Assembly (NCBI GenBank): GCA_023548195.1 | Contig: JAJHZJ010000043.1 | Location: 1,430,391-1,494,390, forward strand | Direction: 5' to 3' | Length of the DNA: 64,000 bases | DNA from: Bettongia penicillata ogilbyi | Taxonomy: Eukaryota > Chordata > Mammalia > Diprotodontia > Potoroidae | Part shown: one piece after another, positions 11,061 through 23,553 of the stretch | Position numbering within the stretch: the stretch's first letter is position 1 | Layout of the letters: every line of letters begins with the position of its first letter | The notes under the pieces: model-generated | Database searches by the model: none | Told to the model about the DNA's origin: nothing | The model's input: the letters and a program-made list of their open reading frames with translations, nothing else | Translations under genes and position numbers: made by a program

Positions 11061-13427
11061 CATTCACCAAAAGACACAATGACTACCAGAAGAATTAATG
11101 TCAACAAATTAGAGCTCTTCTCTGAGCATGAACAGTTTGCTGCTGACTTGGAAAGAAAGTTGAACCAACACATCTGGCAACAGTGGATCAGAAAAGGAGT
11201 GGGTAGCTCTCAGAGATTTGATGTACAGCACTGCATTTGCTCATCTGGGCCAGAACACTCACAAGCACCAATACTGGTTTGATGAAAATGATGGAGAAAT
11301 TCAGAAGTTGCTAAATGAAAAACATGAACTCCACAGGATTTACCAGCAGGATAGTTCATCAAAAGCAAAGTACAAGCAAAGCTTAGAGAGATGTAGGATT
11401 CCTGACTCAGTAAGAAGGAAGATGAAATTCAGTTTTATGCTGATAGTAACAATCCAAAGCGCTTTTATGATTCCCTATTTATTGGACCAAATATTCCCTA
11501 TTTATGGACCAAAAACCTATGGTGCATCACAACTACTCAGTGCAGATGGAGCCACATTGATTAGTGATAAGGACATGATCCTAGAGAGATGGGCTGAACA
11601 CTTCCATAGTATTCTCAACATACCATCATCAATCAATGCTGAGGCCATTGACCAGGTTGAAGTCAATCCCTCCTTAACTGAACTTCCAACTGAAATAGAG
11701 GTTTTGAGGGCCATTAGGCTCCTTTCATGTGGTAAAGCACCTGATCCTGATTCTATTCCAGCTGAGATTTACAAGGTATGGGGACCATTGCTCATACAAA
11801 ACCTGACTGAAATTTTCCAGGTTATATGGCAAAGAGGAGGTTATCTCCCAGCAATTCAAGGATGCCTCCATTGTCCATCTCTATAAGGATAAAGGGAATA
11901 GATTGTCCTGCGACAATCATAGGGGATCACTCTCTTAGTCATTGCTGGTAAGATTCTTGCTAGAGTCTTCCTTAATAGACTGATCCTTTGCCTGGAAGAT
12001 AGGCATATACCTGAGAGCTGGTGTGTCTTCAGAAAGGGCCAAGGAACAGTCAATGTGGTGTTTGCTGCCCGACAACTTCAGGACAAATGCCAGGCGCTGA
12101 ACAGAGGTTTGTACAAAACGTTTGTGGACCTGTGGTTTATGGAAAATTATGTCAAAATTTAATTGCCTGGAGAAATTCATCAATATTGTATGTCAATTTC
12201 ATGATGGCATGTTTGCCTGGGTTCTGGATAATGGACAATGCTCTTGGGCCTTCCCAGGCACCAATGGAATGAAACAGAGCTGTGTGCTTGCTCCTATGCT
12301 TTTTAGCATGATGTTTTCAACCATGTTGAGAAATGCTTTCAATGAGGATGAACACGGCATCAATGTCAACTACCAAACTGATGGTAAGTTCTGCAATTTG
12401 AAAAGATTACAAGCCAAGACCAAAGTGGAGACAGTGTTGGTGCATGATTTTCTGTTTGCAAATGATTGTGCACTCAGTGCTCTGAAGCTGAGATGCAACA
12501 AAATATGGATCAATTCTCTGCTGCCTGTGCTAATTTTGGCCTAATAATTAACACCAAGAAAACACAGGATTTCCATCAGCCACCACCACACCATCCATAT
12601 ATGGAACCACTGGTTACAACAAATGAAGAAGTTTTGAATACTGTGGATAAGTTCACTTACCTTGATAGTGTACTTTCCAGGGATGTACACATTGACAATG
12701 AGACTGATGCATGCTTTGCCAGAGCTATCTCAGTGTTTGGGAGGCTCCAAAGAAAGGTTTGGGAGACAAGAGGAATTAGACTGACTACCAAACTGAAGAT
12801 CTACAGAGCCATTGTGCTGACCTCATTATTATATGCTTGTGAAACATGTACAGTCTACCAGCGCCATGCCAGGAAACTGAATTGCTTACATTTGAACTGT
12901 CTCAGAAAGATTCTGAGGATTACCTGATAGGATAAGGGACCAGACACTGAATTTCTTGCTTGAGCTGAACTGCCAAGTATTCAAACTATGCTTCAGAGAG
13001 TGCAACTCTGATGGGCTGGCCATGTTGTTTGAATGCAAAATGTATGCTTGCCAAAAAGACTATTTTGTGGAGAACTCACATGAGGCAGGTGATCACATGG
13101 TGGTCAGAAGAAATGATACAAGGACACTCTCAAGTTCTCTCTCAAGAGCTTTGGATTTGACTGGCACAGGACCACTCAGCACGGTGTGCTCACAGAAGAA
13201 AAGGTGCTGTGCTCTTTGAGCAAAGCAGAATTGAGACAGTACAAAGTAAACGTAGGATGCGCAAATTTGGGATATCCACTCCAAATATTCACACGGACTA
13301 TCTGTGCCCAACCTGTTGTAGAGCATTCCAAGCTCATATTGTTCTGATCAGTCACAGTTGGACACACTGAAATTTCACTTTACAATAGTGATGTCACTTT
13401 GGTCCTCTTTAAAGACGAAGGACAACA
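11061..13427 (+). mobile_element. RTE-clade LINE inserted in L2
   Basis: The element is about 2.4 kb, lacks its 5' end, and finishes with the RTE 3' signature 'aagacgaaggacaacaatca'. Both flanks are one broken L2 3'UTR, which fixes the insertion limits to within a few bases. The coding part is described separately. Target-site duplications are not clear. Confidence 0.85.
11090..13230 (+). pseudogene. RTE reverse transcriptase ORF, degraded
   Basis: RTE LINEs encode one protein with an AP endonuclease and a reverse transcriptase. The endonuclease is missing here. Readable pieces: pre-RT and N-terminal RT at 11218-11886 (ILERWAEHFHSILN, GKAPDPDSIPAEIYK); the RT core at about 12122-12544, with NGMKQSCVLAPMLFS and the catalytic box as FLFAND in place of F-A-D-D; and the C-terminal region at 12466-12927 (VDKFTYLDSVLS, LLYACETCTVYQRHARKLN). 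At least two frame changes and several stops separate them, and the catalytic box is altered, so it cannot make an active enzyme. Confidence 0.85.
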
Positions 13428-13558
13428 ATCATTTATTCATAAGTTCTCTTCCCTATCAGACTGAGCACTGGCTTTTGCCTATCTTTGTATTCCTAGTGCT
13501 TAGCACAGTGCCTGGAACATAGTAGATGTTAAAAAAAATATTTCTTGACTCTCTGAGT
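13428..13558 (+). mobile_element. L2 LINE fragment, part 2 (3' end)
   Basis: It continues the L2 interrupted at 11060: 'cctatcagactgagc', 'tttgtattcctagtgctta' and 'gcacagtgcctggaacatag', ending in an A-run with TTGACT. Confidence 0.75.
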
Positions 13559-13640
13559 GTTCTAAAGAGCAAAGGAACTCAAGATGCAACCGTATTTGAT
13601 CTAGCAGGTAAACCTGAATAGAACCATTAAGAAAAAAAGT

Positions 13641-14153
13641 GAAGTCAATACTCGGGGAGGGACAGGATCAAAAGACAGAAGAGAAACAATAAGGGGCAGG
13701 ATAGGATGGAGGGTAATTCAGTTAGTCTTACACAACATGACTATTATGGAAGTCATTTGCAAAACTACACAGATATGGCCTATATTGAATTGCCTGCCTT
13801 CCCAAAGGGAATGGGTGGGGAGGGAGGGAGGGATGGGGAGAATTTGGAACTCAAAGTTTTAGGAACAACTGTTTAGTATTGTTGTTGCAACTAGGAAAGA
13901 AGACATACAGTTAATGAGGAATAGAAAGTCATCTGGCCCTACAGGAGAAAAGAGAAGATGGAGACAAGAGAAGGGAGGGATGACAGAAGAGAGGGCAGAT
14001 TGGAGATAGGGAAAATTAGATTGCTTGGTGTATTGGGGTGGCGGGAGGGGATAAAAGGGGAGAAAATTTGGAACCCAAAATTTTGTGAAAACGAATGTAA
14101 AAAGTTAAATAAATAAATAAATAAATTTTAAAAAAAGAAAAAAGAAAAAAGTG
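13641..14153 (+). mobile_element. 5'-truncated L1/HAL1-type 3' end
   Basis: About 500 bp nearly collinear with the 3'UTR of the elements at 27774-30574 and 46905-49845, in the opposite orientation: 'gggagggacaggatcaaaag', 'cttacacaacatgactatta', 'gggcagattggagataggga', then a (TAAA)n tail. A near-perfect AAGAAAAAAGTG-type duplication flanks it (13629-13641 and 14142-14153), indicating a normal target-primed insertion. Confidence 0.85.
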
Positions 14154-15070
14154 TATGTTCAATAATGAAGAGGTTTTGAAGCACTCCTACAAAGAAAACC
14201 AGACCTGAACAAACTATGTGCTTTTCAAATACCCTAGACAGTAGAAATACAAGAAAGGTAAAGAAACACAGGAATTAAGGACAATTACAACAACAAAATG
14301 ACAACAGAAAGAACATTAAAAAGAGACAAGGGTGAAAGCTAAAGTCAAATAGAGGTGCTGGTAAAGAAACAAGGCTGAAACTTAATGCACTAAAGCCCAG
14401 CCAGTCCAAAAGGAAATCATTTTGGTGGAGAATAAGTTATAGAATGAGGGGGTGAATAAAGGGGATGGGGAGGAAGAAAATAGGTGAGGATATGGGGCAT
14501 ACCCTAATCAATTAAAAGCCAAACCTGAAGGAAAAGTCACTTCCATATTCTCTCAGAGAGATTAGGAGCCACAGAAGAATAAGTGAGGAGGCAAAAGGAG
14601 GAATTCAAACAAGGAGAAGAAGAGGGGATCTTGATTCAATGGTGAAAGGAAATTTGACTGAACAGTGCTTTTAGGTGGAGGAGAGGTTTTCTACAGTGGG
14701 AGAAGGGAAGCTTATAATGATTTTAGCTGTAGGGATTTTGTACTTAGAGAAGCCACTCATTCTGCCTCAGGAGAAAAGGAATCCAATAAGTGTAACTGAT
14801 ACTTAGGAGAGTGAGAAAGCATAGACTAAAAAGTAGATATCATGGCAAATGGAAAAAAATGATCATGAGGAAGCGCTATCTTATGTCTGAGAAGTTTTTC
14901 TATGTGACATCTAAGGAGGAAAAATCATTATCCATGGAAGACATGATAGATGAGTTTATGAAAAAGATGGCTTTTCATTGGGGCTTGACTTCATTTGGAG
15001 AAGAAAAAGATAGTATTTACTCAAGTCATGAAGAAAAAAACAAGCAATTATTAAAGAAATAGATAGAGGA
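14154..15070. other. Unassigned purine-rich stretch
   Basis: An 83-codon frame at 14811-15062 (K/E-rich, MSEKFFYVTSKEEKSLSMED) has no recognised domain. The whole block may be an old LINE or non-autonomous element, but I cannot place it. Confidence 0.25.
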
Positions 15071-15077
15071 AAGCATC

Positions 15078-15537
15078 TGCCATGCTTGAGGGGCAGTTAT
15101 CCATATTGACTCTTATTGACAATAGGTCCCAGGCCAAGCCCCACTGATCATTATTTGGGCCCCTATTGACTCACAATGAATGTAAATAGCAGTTGTTTCT
15201 GATTTGCCCAGAAACTCTGAGAGTCTTCCCCTCCCAGATTGATTTTTCTTGACTAGGTAAAAGAGGTCATTCTCTATTTTCTTAGCTTTAATCATTGATG
15301 GGGCATTGCCTTAGTCAACTGAGACCTGATAAAGACATTAACTTAAACAGGTCGTGGTATCCCACTGCATCCAGGGTCACCTCCAATCATGTTGAACTGT
15401 ATCACTCCACTGGAACCAGAGTAAGTGGGGCTGGTGACTTTGCACAGTTCCGTCTCACTTAAATCAATTTAATTTTTATGTCATGCCGTCACAACCCTGG
15501 TGTCATGGTCTTCTTCAAGCTCAAAGGACAACATCTA
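15078..15537 (+). mobile_element. RTE-tailed non-autonomous repeat
   Basis: Recognised from its marsupial-type text: 'ttgaggggcagttatccata', 'gatcattatttgggcccc', 'ccactgcatccagggtcacc' and a terminal 'catggtcttcttcaagctca' plus AAAGGACAACA. The tail matches the RTE LINE 3' end at about 13400, so it was probably mobilised by RTE. Confidence 0.7.
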
Positions 15538-16000
15538 TATTGAATAGAATGTAAAGTGTGCCGAGAGGAACCAATGTGAGATAAAATCAGAAAGCTTGTT
15601 TGGTTGAATTTTAGATACTAGGTTTGGGAGACTTTTGTTGGTCATTAGGGTAGATAAGACCAGCTCTGTCCATAAGAATGATTATTCTTGAAGGATGGTA
15701 ATGGTGAACTGAGGAAAAATGGGAAGACTCAGCTGTAAATTCTGGCAATAGCCCATACAAATGTTGATGGGAGCTTCCTCTGGTGTTTTTCTTGCCTTAG
15801 GAACAGAGAGAAAGGAATAAGTGTAGAATTTAAAATTCTCGAGGGTAAGAAGCTTAAGCTTTTCCCATTTGGAATGTACATAATGTGTAATAAATGTTTG
15901 TTGAATAACACTAAATTGAAAGTAAGAACTTTTGAGCACAGGATTATTTCCTCAGGACCTTCCTTAATGGGCTTGGTCTTTTGAGTAATCCAATGATGGA
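15538..16000. other. Unassigned stretch
   Basis: No gene. Short L2-like words occur, but they are not enough to annotate. Confidence 0.25.
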
Positions 16001-16002
16001 TG

Positions 16003-16265
16003 TCAGTCCTTTTAATAATAATAATAGCCAGAATTTTATTACTTATTATGTGCCAACAATTGTGATAAGAACTTTGCAAATATCATCTCATTTGATCCTG
16101 GAAAGTGGGTGCTATTATTAGCCCCGTTTTACAGATGTTGAAACTGAGACAGAGATTAAATGACTTGTCCAAGGTCATGCAGCTAGTAAGTCTAAGGCCA
16201 GATTTGAATTCAGGTTTTCCTGACTCCAGGATCCACAGTCTGTTTACTGAACCACCTAGGTACCT
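16003..16265 (-). repeat. MIR SINE, near full length
   Basis: Reverse-complement MIR with all landmarks: the TAATAATAATAG start, 'ttattacttattatgtgcca', 'attattagccccgttttaca', 'gacttgtccaaggtcatgca' and 'gatttgaattcaggttttcc'. Confidence 0.85.
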
Positions 16266-16596
16266 AGTTCATGATCTAATAGGTCTAAGCCTAGTGTTGG
16301 AAGATCTTTATTCCTTCTTTAGCCTACTTCTTTCTTCTGTTCTTCTTTAGACCTACATTTCCAAACCTATATTCCTCTCTGTAGCCTTTCCCAAATTTAC
16401 ATCAGGCAGTGACTTGATTGATTGCTGAAACCATGACAATAGGAAATGAGTTCAGACTGACAGTTATGTCTAGCTTGATGTGCACTGTGAGAGGAGGGCT
16501 AGACCAATAGAAAGGACTAGAGTTAACAAAATGGAGGTAGCCACCCTTTCTAGCTGGGAGTTTTCCGGAAGAATGGGTTCTCCAAATCACTGATAA
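16266..16596. other. Unassigned stretch
   Basis: No recognisable content. Confidence 0.25.
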
Positions 16597-16776
16597 TTAG
16601 GGAAATCTAAATGAATGCAATTCTCACATTCTATCCAACTCTCATTACTTTAGCAACAATGACCAAAAAGGTAAATAACAAATGCTGGAGGGACTGTGGA
16701 AAAACAGCCACATTAATGTCCCATTGGTGGAGCTGTAAACAGGTCCAGCCACTCTGAAAAAGTTTTTGGAACCAGT
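16597..16776 (+). repeat. L1 3'-region fragment
   Basis: A short piece collinear with about 8120-8310: 'aacaaatgctggagggactg', 'cattggtggagctgtaaaca' and 'agccactctgaaaaag'. Confidence 0.6.
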
Positions 16777-16898
16777 CAAACCAAGTCAATAACAATTAAT
16801 AGCACCAGCTTGCACTAGGCACCATGCTAAGATCTGGAAAATCAAAAAAAGAAGGTAAACACAGCCCCTGCTGTCAATGAGCTCATGTGCTAATGTGA

Positions 16899-17068
16899 GT
16901 ATTGTTGGTCCTTCATTTCGGAAGATAATGACATCAGGAGGGTGGTGTTAAGTGAGGCAGAGCTGTGCAAAGTCATCTGCCCCATTGGAGTTAAGTGGCA
17001 AGGCATAGGTTAGGATGACTGACAATGACCCAGAACACAATGGGAAAACTTGGTCCTTTTAAACTAAA
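16899..17068 (-). mobile_element. RTE-tailed short repeat in L2
   Basis: It starts with the reverse-complement tail 'gttggtccttcatttc', continues 'gtgaggcagagctgtgcaaa' and ends near 'aaacttggtccttttaaact'. It is the same family as 15078-15537 in the opposite orientation. Confidence 0.7.
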
Positions 17069-17191
17069 AGTCTAAGGTGAGAGATAGCATGAAAATCAAC
17101 TATATGCAAACAAGATACAGACTAGATAAATTGAAGGTAAACTCAGAGGGAAGGCACTGAAATTAAGAAAGACTGGGAAAGGTTTCTTGTG

Positions 17192-17206
17192 GAAAGTGTG
17201 ATTTTA
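17192..17206. repeat. Target-site duplication of L1 (left copy)
   Basis: GAAAGTGTGATTTTA pairs with GAAGGTGGGATTTTA at 23554-23568 (13 of 15 identical). The joined flanks restore uninterrupted L2 text, which supports the pairing. Confidence 0.75.
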
Positions 17207-17399
17207 TTTTACTTTTCAAAAAATAATTAATTTGTTTGTTTTCAGTTTTCAATAATCATTTCCACAAATTTAAAATTTTCTCTCCCACCCTCTCAGACGG
17301 CATGCAATCTTATATGGGTTCTATATAGGCATTCTTATTAAACACATTTTTCCCATTAGTCATGTTGCACAGAAGAATTAAAAAGAACAGGAGAAATCA

Positions 17400-19904
17400 T
17401 GAGAAAAACCCAACCAAACCAAAATGTAACACAAAAGAAAATACTCTGCTTCATTCTGCATTCCAGTTCCCTAGTTCTTTCTCTGAATGTGGAGGACGTT
17501 TTGCCTCAAGAGTCCTTTGGGAATATTTTAGGTCCTTGCATTGCTGCGAAGGGCTAAGTTAATCAGAAATAATCCACACACTCTGTGGCTGTTACTGTGT
17601 ACAATGTTTTCCTGGTTCTGCTAATTTCATTCAGCATCAGCTCATATAAGTCTTCCCAGATTTTTCTGAAGTCCGACTATTTGTCATTTCTTATAGCAAA
17701 TTTGTATTCCATTACATTCATATACCACAACTTGTTCGGCTATTCCTTACTTGATGGGCATCTCCTTGATTTCCAGTTCTTGGCCTCCACAAAGAGAGCT
17801 GTTATAAATACTTTTGTACATATGGGACCTTTTCCCATTTTTATGATCTTATTGGGATACAGCCCTAGAAGTGATATTGCTGGATCAAAGGGTATGCACA
17901 TTTTTGTAGCCTTTTGGGCATAGTTCCAAATTGGTCTCCAGAATGGTTAGATCAGCTCACAGCTCCACCAACAATGAATTAGTGTTCCAACTCTCCCACA
18001 TCTTCTTCCTGTTTTGTCATGTTAGCTGATAATCTGATAGGTGTGATGTGTTACCTGAGAGTTGATTTGCATCAATTTAATCAATGATTTAGAGCATTTT
18101 TTCATAGGACTATAGGTAGCTTTAATTTCTTCCTCTGAAAACTGTTCATATCCTTTGACCATTTACCATTGGGGAATGACTTGTATTCTTATACATTTTA
18201 CTCAGTTTGCTATATATTTAAGAAATGAATGAAATTATCACAGACACTAGATGTAAAAATTCTTTCCCAGTTTTCTGCTTCCCTGCAAAACTTGGTTACA
18301 TTGGATTTGTTTGTGCAAAACTTTTCAATTTAAAGTAATCAAAATTATCCATTTTGTACTTCATAATGTTCTCCATCTCTTGTTTGGTCATAAATTTCTC
18401 CATTCTCTATAGATCTGGCAAATACTCTATCCCTTGCTCCCCCAATTTGTTTATCGAATTAGCTTTTATGCCTAGATTGTGTATACATTTGGATTTTTTT
18501 CTTGTATATGGTGGCAGGCATTGGTCTATGCCCAGTTTCTGCCACATTGTTATCCAGTTTTCCCAGCAGTTTTTGTCAAACAGTGAGTTCTTATCCTAGA
18601 AACTGGGTTTATCAAACAGTAGACTGCTATATTCATTGACTGCTGTGTCTTGAGTACCAAACATATTCCACTGATCTATCCCTCTATTTCTTAGCCAGTA
18701 CCAGATGGTTTTGATGATTGCTGCTTTATCGTACAATTTGAGATCTAGTATGGCTAGGCCACCTTCCCTAGCATTTCTTTCCATTGATATTCTGGATCTT
18801 TTGTTCTTCCAGATTGATTTTGATATTATTTTTCCTAGATCTATAAAATAATTTTCTGGTGGTTTGATTGGTATGGAACTGAATAAGTAAATCAATTTAG
18901 GTAGAATTGTCATTTTTATTATATTAGCTCGGCCTCCCCATGAGCAGCTGATGTTTCTTCAGTCTGACTTTATTTGAGCGAAAAGTGTTTTGTAATTGCG
19001 TTCATATAGTCCCTAGATTTGTTTTGGCAGGCAGACTCCCAAATATTTTATCATGTCTACTGTAACTTTAAATGGGATTTCTCTTTCTATTTCTTGCTGT
19101 TAGGTTTTGTTAGTAATACATAGAAACACAAATGATTTGTAACCCGCAACTTTGCAAAGTTGTTTATTATTTCAAGTAGTTTTTTACTTGATTTTCTAGG
19201 TATATTATCATATTGTCTGTGAAGAGTGATAACTTGGTTTCTTCTTTGCCTCATCTAATTGCTTCAATTTCTTTTTCTTCTCTTATTGTTAAAGCTTGTC
19301 CCTATTACAGATAATGCTTCCTGATGGTTTTAGGTAGATATTACCCACTATTTTGAGGAAGGTTCCATTTATTCCTATGCTTGCCAGTGTTTTCACTAAG
19401 AATGTGTGTTGTATTTTGTCAAAGCTTTTTCTGCATCTATTCAGACAATCATATGGTTTCTAATAGTTTTGTTGCTGACATGATCAGTAATGCTGATAAT
19501 TTTCTAATACTGAAACAGTCCTGCATTTCTGGTATAAATCCTACTGATTATAATGTATTATTCTCATGATAAGTTGCTGGATCTTTTTTTCTAATATTTT
19601 ATTTAAAATTTTTGCATCTATATTCATTAGGAAAATTGGTCTATAATTTTTTTCTCTGTTTTGACTTTTCCCAGTTTAGGTATCACAACCATATTTATAT
19701 CATAAAGAGAGTTTGGTAGGACTTCTTCACCCATTTTCCCAAACAGTCTATATAGTATTGGAATTAACTCTTCTTTAAATCTTTGATAGGATTCACTTGT
19801 AAATACATCTGGCCCTGGAGATTTTTTCCAAGGGAGTTCATTGATGACTTATTCAATTTATTTTTCTGAGATGGAGTTTATTTCCTCTCCTTTTAATCTG
19901 GGCA

Positions 19905-19969
<65 letters not shown>

Positions 19970-21290
19970 TATAATATGTATTATATATATATTTAAATAC
20001 ACATCCATTTCACTTAGATTGTCAAATTTATGGGCATATACTCAGTCAAAATAATTTCTAATTATTGTTTTAATTTCCTCCTTATTGGAAGTGACTTAGC
20101 CCTTTTCATTTTTGATATTGGTAATTTAGGTTTCTTTCTTTTTTAAAAAAATCAAATTGATGAAAGGTTTATCAATTTTATTGATTTTTCCATAAAACCA
20201 ACTCTTCATTTTATTTATTACTTCAATAGTTTTCTTAATTTCAATTTTATCAATCTTTTCTTTGGTTTTCAGTATTTCTAATTTGGTATTTATTTGGGGA
20301 TTTTCAATTTGTTCTTTTTATAGCTTTTTCAGTTGCATGTCCAATTCATTGATTTCCTCTTTTTCTATTTTATTCATTTAGTCATTCTATGATATAAAAA
20401 TTCTGCTAAGAACTGCTTTGCAGCACCCCATAAGTTTTGGTAGGTTATCTCATTATTGTCATTCCCTTGAGTGACATTCTCGTAATTGAAGTTATTTGAT
20501 TGTTTCTATGATTTATTGGTTAACCCACTCGTTCTTTAGGATTAGATTATTTATTTTCCAGTTAATTTTGGGTCTATGTTCCTTTATTAAATATAATTTT
20601 TATTGTATTATGATCTGAAAAGGATGTACTGACTATCTCTGCCTTTCTGCACCAGATTGTGAGAGTTTTATGCTCTAGAACATAGTCAATTTTTGTGTAT
20701 GTGCTATGTGCTGCTGAGAAAAAGGTATATTCCTTTCTTTCCCCATTCAATTTTGTCTGGAGATCTGTCATGTACACCTTATCCAGAGTTCTGCTCACCT
20801 CTTTAACTTCCTTTTTTGTTTATTTTGAGGTTAGATCTATCAAGTTCAGAGAGGGGAATGTTGAGGCTCCCCTAGTATAGTTTTGCTGTCTATTTCTTCC
20901 TGTAACTCTCTTAACTTCTCCTGTAAGCATCTAGATACTGTACTAAGTGTATACATGTTTAGTAATGACATTACTTCACTGTTTATGGTGCCTTTTAGCA
21001 GGATATAGTTTCCTCTCTTATCTCTTTTGATTAGATCTATTTCTTCTTTTGTTTTGTCAGAGATTAGGATTGCTACTCCTGCTTGTTTTATATCAGCTGA
21101 AGTATATATTCTGCTCCAACCTTTTACCTTTACCCTGTGTGTATCCCTCTGTTTCAAATGTGTTTCTTGTAAACAACATATTGTGGGATTATGGTTTTAA
21201 TCCATTCTGCTATCCATCTCTTTTTTATAGAAGAGTTCATTGAATCCACATTCACAGTTATGATTACTATCTGTGTCTTTACATCCTATT
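17400..21290 (-). pseudogene. L1 ORF2 remnant (endonuclease-RT)
   Basis: ORF2 protein normally nicks target DNA and reverse-transcribes the element's RNA. Fragments seen: endonuclease at 20846-21157 (KQAGVAILISDKTK) and 20574-20798 (FFSAAHSTYTKIDYVLEHKT, SFSDHNTIKI, the substrate-binding and SDH motifs); C-terminal ORF2 at 18596-18913 (KLIYLFSSIPIKPPENYF, GGLAILDLKLYDKAAIIKTI, WYWLRNRGIDQWN). No continuous frame joins them. Sense-frame stops and a TA repeat at 19908-19962 interrupt the RT region. Confidence 0.85.
19908..19962. repeat. (TA)n microsatellite inside L1
   Basis: An uninterrupted AT dinucleotide tract of about 27 units, followed by imperfect TA text to about 19995. Confidence 0.97.
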
Positions 21291-21879
21291 TCATCCCATT
21301 TTTGCTTTTATTTCTCACTTCTCCCTTACCCTCCACAAAAGTTTTATTGTTGACCATGGCTTCCTTCATTCTTTCCTTCCTTCTGTCAGTCCCCCTCCCT
21401 TTTGTTCCCCCTTTCCATTTCTACTCTTTCCCTCCTTTTAAACCTCAATTCCCTTTTCTTTCCCCTTTCCCCATCTACAGCCTCTAGGGCAAGTTAGATT
21501 TCTATACTTAATTGAATATATTGTTCTCTCCTTGAACCAAAGCAGATGAGATTAAATCTCAAACAATAATCACCTCCCTCCTCTTTTTCCCTCTGCTATA
21601 ATATATTTTTGTACCACTTCCTGTTATGTAATTTATCTTTTTCTGCCTCCTCCTTTTGTCTTCCCCCATTACAATCCCTTTACCCCTTTTAATCATGATT
21701 TTACCATCACATCAGTTAATTTATACCCACTCCTTTTATGTATATCCCTTTATATGTCATAATAAACATACAGTTGTCAAGATTAACAAGTATCATCCTC
21801 ACATATAGTGATGATAAGAGTTTGCCCATGTTGAATAACAAGCTTTTTCCTTCCCTCCCATTTAATTTTTTATGCATCT

Positions 21880-22900
21880 ATTGAGTCTGGTATTTGAAGA
21901 TCAAATTTTGTTTTGATCTCTGACCTTTTCATCAGGAAGGTCTAGAAATCCCTTATTTCACTGAATGTCCATCTCCTTTTCCGAAATAATATGTTCAATT
22001 GATCCTTGGTTGTAGTCTAAGCTCCTTTGCCTTAAGGAATATCATATTCCAATCCCTTAGATCTTTTAATGTAGAAGCTGCAAGATCCTATGTGATCATG
22101 ACTGTAGTTCCTCAATATTTAAATTGCTTCTCTCTGGCTGCTTGTAGTATTTGCTCCTTAACTTAGTAGTTTTTCCATTTGATAACAATATCCTTTGACA
22201 TTTTTAATTTGGAAACTCTTTTAGGGGTTAATTGGTAGATTCTTTTAATGACTATTTTGCTCTGTGGATCTAGGACCTCAGGGCACTTTTTCTTGATGAT
22301 TTCTTGGAAGATATTGTCCAGGCTCTTTTTTCATCATGACTTTTTGGTAGACCAATAATTCTTAGATTTTCTCTCTGGAACTATTTTCCAGGTCAGTTGT
22401 TTTTCCAATGAGGTATTTTATATTTCATTTTATTTTTTCATTCTTTAGATTTTGTTTTAATGAATTCTTGATGTCTCATCAAGTGATTAGCTTCCACTTG
22501 CCCGATTCTGATTTTTAATAAATTATTTTCTTCAGTTAACTTTTGCACGTCCCTTTCCATTTTGTCCAATTGTTCATTTTAAAAGGTTATTTTCTCCAGT
22601 TAGGTTTTGTACCTCCTTATCAATTTGCCCACTTTTATTTTTTAATTTTTCAGTCAATTCTTTTTTCATATTTTTAAAACTATTGGTCAATTTTTCTTCT
22701 ACTTCTCTTATTGGCTTTTAACATCCTTCTTGAGCTCTTCCAAGAATACTCTTTGGGCTTAAGACCAGTTCATATTCTCGTTTGAAGTTTTAGATGTGAG
22801 TACAGTCTCAATGACATCCTCTTCTGAATTTGTATTTTGGTCTTTGTCCCCATAGTAAGATTCTATGGTCTTTGCTTTTCTAGTTTGCTTCTTGCTCATG
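21880..22900 (-). pseudogene. L1 ORF1 remnant
   Basis: The nucleotide text parallels the intact ORF1 at 47934-49037 (antisense words such as 'ttcatcaggaaggtctagaa' and 'ctctggctgcttgtag' match its C-terminal region), but no frame longer than about 60 codons survives. Confidence 0.65.
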
Positions 22901-23553
22901 ATGATTGCCTTTTTCCTGGTTTTTAAATTCTGGGGCACAGAGGGTTCTGTTCCACTTTTCTTGTGCTGAGAACCCTAACCCTAAATGCCTCTGGTTCTTT
23001 CAGCTAGAAGCTAGAATGCTGCAGGTTACCTGGTACTGAGCTGGCTGATGTGTGCCAAGGCTGAGGCCAGATAAAGTCTTTCTGAGTTTCCCCAGGGTTA
23101 CCCTGAAGCTCTCTGTGTGAGGTGTGGAGGAGTGGTGGTTTGGCCATCAGAGGTCTTCTCCCCTGAGCTACAGCAAGGCAGGCTTAGAGGTTGGTGAGCC
23201 TCCTTCTGTCCTAGTGTCTGCCCAATTCCCTGGCTGTGTTGAGGCATGCCTGGGGTCCTGGTGTTGACGTTTATGGGCTCTGCGACCCTGGGGCTCAGGA
23301 TCTTCTCATGATTTGCTGAGGTGGGGTTATCTGGGGCAGCTTAGGTCTTTCACTGATCCCCTTCAGCCACAGCAAGAGGGACTCTCCTTGACAATCTCCC
23401 TAGTTTTCCAAGCTGAAAGATTGTTTATCCCTTTAGCTGATTTCACTATTCCAGGATTTTTCTGGGGCAGTATTCTTTAGATTTTTCAAGATCAACAAGC
23501 GGAGGGTGAGAGTACTCATAGTTTACTCCACCACATTTACTCCTAGAAGGTCA

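Larger units (their letters stand above)
16785..17206 (-). mobile_element. L2 LINE, antisense, part 1 (host of two insertions)
   Basis: Antisense L2 3' end ('gcaccatgctaagatctgga', 'tgtcaatgagctcatgtgct'). It resumes after the short RTE repeat with 'gggaaggcactgaaattaag' and 'ctgggaaaggtttcttgtgg', and is cut at 17206 by the L1. It continues at 23569. Confidence 0.75.
17207..23553 (-). mobile_element. Full-length but decayed L1 LINE
   Basis: About 6.35 kb in reverse orientation: A-rich tail and 3'UTR at 17207-17400, ORF2 to about 21.3 kb, a 3'-proximal pyrimidine-rich spacer, ORF1 at about 21.9-22.9 kb, then a 5'UTR ending near 23545 in a degenerate CTCCACCAC start. It splits an antisense L2 and is bounded by a 15-bp duplication. 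ORFs are shattered by stops and a TA microsatellite lies inside, so it is inactive. Confidence 0.85.

Noticed and set aside
22970..22990. CCCTAACCCTAA, telomere-like hexamers
   Set aside because: Only two units, inside an L1 5'UTR; chance is sufficient.
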